A stretch of DNA of 37,047 nt from Rhodospirillales bacterium (GTDB lineage Bacteria; Pseudomonadota; Alphaproteobacteria; Dongiales; Dongiaceae). A program made the translations under genes and the position numbers. The notes beneath the pieces were generated by a model. That model did no database searches and had not been told where the DNA came from. It saw nothing but the letters and a program-made list of their open reading frames with translations. Numbering within the stretch: position 1 is the first letter of the stretch; each line of letters begins with the position of its first letter. Location: contig VFKA01000060.1 in NCBI GenBank assembly GCA_009885795.1, positions 1-37,047 on the forward strand, given 5' to 3'. Below are positions 34,792 to 37,047 of the stretch, piece by piece.

Positions 34792-35425
34792 GTGTTTCTT
34801 GCGTGTCCGTTGGGGGCGTGGAGCGGGACGGTACTATGGCGCGCCGGTTGTGGGCAATCGGGATTGGTTGGCTGTCAGCTGTCAGCTATCAGCTATCAGC
34901 CGTCGGTCGGAAGGGGATATCCCAGGGTAGATTTCGGAGGTTCAATTCGGGGATGGCCCGGCGGGTTCCCGGACCGCCTCGCGGCTTCTCGATTCCCCGC
35001 CCGAAATTAGGCAATTCGGCGGCAATTTCGAGCCAAGCCTTTGTCCGGTATGGGCATTTTGGCCCAAATCGCCGGTGCGCGATTCTGTTTTTCGGCGGAA
35101 CAACCCCATGAAGACTTTTCTCCCTTGAAACCACCGCGGAAAACCGCGGCTTTCCCGTTCGGCGGCCGCTCGACCACGTGGCGCCGTCTCCCAAGAGCCT
35201 TATTCACGATGTCCAAGAACCGAAACGGAACCAATGGAAATCATAGGACATTTATCCATGAAAGTCAAGCGGGATCGAAGACAGGCAGTAGGCTGACTGT
35301 CGTGCCGGATCGAGGCCGCGCAGACCCGAACGCACGATCCGCAATCCAAATCCGGCGGTTGCGCGGCACCCTAGGACGAGTGCATAGAGTGGTGCGCCGG
35401 CAACCGCCCGCCTCCGGAGGAATTC
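34792..35425. other. Long intergenic region without a convincing gene
   Basis: 634 bp between the divergent F420 operon and the oxygenase gene. It contains four tandem 7-bp units (34873-34900), a hairpin CCGCGG-AAAA-CCGCGG (35134-35149), and GGAGG (35411-35415) before the oxygenase start. Open frames on both strands lack family motifs. Candidate -35/-10 elements could not be fixed with confidence. Confidence 0.5.
34873..34900. repeat. Tandem heptanucleotide repeat
   Basis: Four head-to-tail copies: TGTCAGC twice, then TATCAGC twice, followed by a degenerate fifth unit CGTCGGT. Such short repeats occur at variable copy number. It lies about 80 bp upstream of the pxpA-like start on the opposite strand. 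Confidence 0.85.
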
Positions 35426-36082
35426 ATGTTCGAGAGCATGAAAGTCAGCGAGATCTTCCCGACGCCCCTCTGGGCGCTCGATCTGAAGCCGGAGGTCCAT
35501 GGGCCGCTCAATGCCAAGCTGATGCGTGCGATCGAGGCGATGACCAGCCCGCGACCGCCGATCCGCGTCGGCGAGACCTGGCAGACCGATCCCTACATTC
35601 ACACGCTTCCGGATTTCGCCGAACTGGTGCAAATTATCCGCGGCGCGGCAAAGGGCGCGCTCGATTTCCTGCAAGTCGAGTACGAGTCGTTCGAGATCAC
35701 CGGCTGCTGGGCCAACATCAATCCGCGCGGCGGCCTCAACACCCGTCACACGCACCCCAACAACTTCCTCTCCGGCACCTACTACGTGCAAGTGCCGCCC
35801 GACGCCAACCGCATCGTCTTCGACGATCCGCGGCCGCAGGCGATGACCCTGCTGCCGCGCGTCAAGGCGTACAACAAGTTCATCGGCAACGAGGTGAGCT
35901 TCGAGATCAAGGATGGCCGCCTCATCCTGTTCCCGGCCTGGCTGCCCCATGGCGTACCGGCGAACCAGAGCGAGCGCGAGCGGGTGTCGGTGAGTTTCAA
36001 CATCATGTTCTCCGCCTTCACCGAGACGATGAGCCGGCCGCTCTGGCGCGGCACGGCGGGGCCGCGAGTCGAGCCGGGATAG
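35426..36082 (+). CDS. TIGR02466-type putative 2OG-Fe(II) oxygenase
   Basis: A 218-residue double-stranded beta-helix protein of the TIGR02466 family. NTRHTHPNNFLSGTYYVQV (His108/His110), an acidic residue in FDDPR (Asp133/134) and PHGVPANQSERERVSVSF (His175, Arg186) fit an iron and 2-oxoglutarate binding set. The start at 35426 has GGAGG at 10 bp spacing. Function in the family is unproven. It stands alone after a long noncoding gap, so no pathway is suggested. Confidence 0.85.
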   Translation: MFESMKVSEIFPTPLWALDLKPEVHGPLNAKLMRAIEAMTSPRPPIRVGETWQTDPYIHTLPDFAELVQIIRGAAKGALDFLQVEYESFEITGCWANINPRGGLNTRHTHPNNFLSGTYYVQVPPDANRIVFDDPRPQAMTLLPRVKAYNKFIGNEVSFEIKDGRLILFPAWLPHGVPANQSERERVSVSFNIMFSAFTETMSRPLWRGTAGPRVEPG

Positions 36083-36381
36083 CGGGCCCCGTCGACGTCA
36101 AGGGGGATCGCGGTGATGGTGGGATCGGTCGACCGCGCCTGCGTTTGGTCGTTGCCGTGTTGCGTCACGGGATGACGCCATACGAATTAAGTGCACTGTC
36201 ACCGAAATACCCCGGGCAAGAGGCGCGCACGACCTGACCCTCATCCTTCGACAGGCTCAGGATGAGGCGAGGGCTGGTTCGAATCGGCCGCTATCGCGGT
36301 CTTGCGGCAAGACCAAGGACGGTCCAATGTGACGGGGTCACGCCGATTCATCCGAGGACTGTCAATTCAAGAGGGGTCAAG
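36083..36381. other. Intergenic region with a dyad repeat
   Basis: 299 bp without a convincing gene. CCTCATCCT (36239-36247) pairs with AGGATGAGG (36259-36267), loop of 11 bases. The stretch around 36183-36209, with GTGCACTGTCACC, recalls a dispersed repeat I associate with REP-linked transposases, from memory only. GAGGGG (36371-36376) serves the VOC gene. Confidence 0.5.
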
Positions 36382-36768
36382 ATGCTTGCCTACATCATGG
36401 TTGGAACCAACAACGTGAAGCGCGCCGCGAAGTTCTACGACGCCGCGCTGGCGCCGCTCGGCTTCGCGCGGAGCGGGGGCGACAACAACTACATCGGTTA
36501 CGCGCCGAAAAACGCTCCGAAGAAATCCGAGTTCTACGTGACCAAACCGTACAACAAGAAGAAGGCGACGTTCGGCAACGGCACGATGATATCTCTCGTG
36601 GCGAAATCGCGCCGCGCGGTGGACGCGTTCCACGCGGCCGCGCTCGCGAACGGCGGCACGAACGAAGGCAAGCCGGGGCCCCGCCCCGCCGGCGGCAGCA
36701 ATTACGTGGCCTACGCCCGCGACCCGGACGGCAACAAGATCTGTGCCTACCTCGCCAAGGCGAAGTAG
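36382..36768 (+). CDS. VOC-family (glyoxalase/bleomycin resistance-like) protein
   Basis: A 128-residue single VOC domain. It begins MLAYIMVGTNNVKRAAKFYD, with GLNxKxxxFY-type paired beta-alpha-beta units, and ends in the typical DPDGNKICAYL with the metal-binding-type motif. GAGGGG ends 5 bp before ATG 36382. Members include glyoxalases and ring-cleaving dioxygenases, and this length suits a non-specific YaeR-like member. No function is assigned. A REP fragment follows directly. Confidence 0.88.
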   Translation: MLAYIMVGTNNVKRAAKFYDAALAPLGFARSGGDNNYIGYAPKNAPKKSEFYVTKPYNKKKATFGNGTMISLVAKSRRAVDAFHAAALANGGTNEGKPGPRPAGGSNYVAYARDPDGNKICAYLAKAK

Positions 36769-36790
36769 GACCATCGAAGGAAGGGCGCTC

Positions 36791-36823
36791 CTCATGGTTC
36801 GAGACGGGCCTGCGGCCCTCCTC
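36791..36823. repeat. Truncated REP unit
   Basis: Shares the REP core (TTCGAGACG, inner GGGCC-TGC-GGCCC, CTCCTCA) but stops where the inverted-repeat element begins, so its right arm (expected near CCATGAG) is missing. It looks interrupted by insertion. Confidence 0.55.
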
Positions 36824-37046
36824 AGAGGTTGTGAAAGAATTGCATCGGCTTGGTTGCGTCCTTCGAGACGCGCCCCTTCCAGCCTTCGCAGCCGAAGCGG
36901 CTGCTTCGGCGGAGTAGGCTCGGGGCGCTCCTCAGGACGAGGTTAAGCCTTTATGGCACAAAGAAAAGACCTCATGCTGAGGAGGCCGCGCAGCGGCCGT
37001 CTCGAAGCACACAGGAACCGCGAACCAGCATTCTTTCACAACCTCT
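36824..37046. mobile_element. MITE-like element with 17-bp terminal inverted repeats
   Basis: AGAGGTTGTGAAAGAAT at 36824-36840 is matched perfectly in inverted orientation at 37030-37046, bounding 223 bp. There is no gene inside. The interior is a REP pair: one at 36858-36942 with an inner hairpin GCCGAAGC-GGCT-GCTTCGGC (36891-36910), the other at 36970-37010 (GGCCGC-GCA-GCGGCC). The left flank ends TCA and the right flank begins TC before the window stops, consistent with a 3-bp target duplication TCA, not proved. Family not identified. Confidence 0.6.
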
Positions 37047-37047
37047 C

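Noticed and set aside
34873-34900. CRISPR-like repeat
   Set aside because: Units are 7 bp, directly adjacent with no spacers.
34889-35234. Short minus-strand frames in the long gap
   Set aside because: No ribosome-binding site or family motif, and they overlap repeats.

Overview
The window is GC-rich, densely coded DNA, probably from an alphaproteobacterium. The gene content (GcvT-fused dimethylglycine dehydrogenase-like oxidoreductases, PotABC- and UgpABCE-type importers, non-pyrrolysine MttB homologues) and the intergenic palindromic repeats fit soil or marine members of that class. I cannot place it to genus. There are no rRNA, tRNA or CRISPR genes and no complete insertion sequence.

Layout. 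(1) 1-4806, minus: a tight operon potA-like ATPase > MgtC/SapB-DUF4010 membrane protein > dimethylglycine/sarcosine dehydrogenase-like flavoprotein, cut by the left edge. (2) 4836-6612, plus: hydroxypyruvate/2-oxo-tetronate isomerase and D-erythronate dehydrogenase-like protein. (3) 15562 down to 6740, minus: eight genes in file, ABM monooxygenase > HpcH/HpaI aldolase > 2-hydroxyacid dehydrogenase > solute-binding protein > two permeases > ATPase > D-apionate lactonase-like protein. This reads as uptake and breakdown of a sugar, sugar lactone or sugar acid. (4) 15691-18420: an SDR, then a LuxR-type response regulator and a sensorless histidine kinase converging with overlapping 3' ends, then an orphan 84-residue protein preceded by a cluster of dyads. 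(5) 20789 down to 18417, minus: potB > potC > SDR, with no ATPase or binding protein. (6) 20903-28587, plus: SHMT-like PLP enzyme, MttB-family methyltransferase (GTGA overlap), fold-type II PLP enzyme, two-subunit CoA-transferase, LLM-class (F420-type) oxidoreductase. (7) 34791 down to 28568, minus: a coenzyme F420 operon, pxpA-like > npdG > cofE > cofD > cofC > fbiC, with ATGA overlaps, converging on the LLM gene. (8) 35426-36768, plus: a TIGR02466-type putative 2OG-Fe(II) oxygenase and a VOC protein. The window ends in a short element with 17-bp terminal inverted repeats built around a REP pair.

How they may work together. Two metabolic themes stand out. One is methylated or quaternary amine use: Pot-type importer parts, the GcvT-fused demethylating flavoprotein, MttB and the SHMT-like enzyme. 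The other is sugar-acid/lactone use, regions 2 and 3. F420 made by region 7 could serve the adjacent LLM oxidoreductase and NpdG. The most promising candidate for an undescribed system is the SHMT-like/MttB/PLP/CoA-transferase module facing the potBC genes. The apnL-like operon with its aldolase and unusually anchored binding protein comes second. Substrate assignments are inference; family assignments come from motifs and remembered family resemblance, not from a search.
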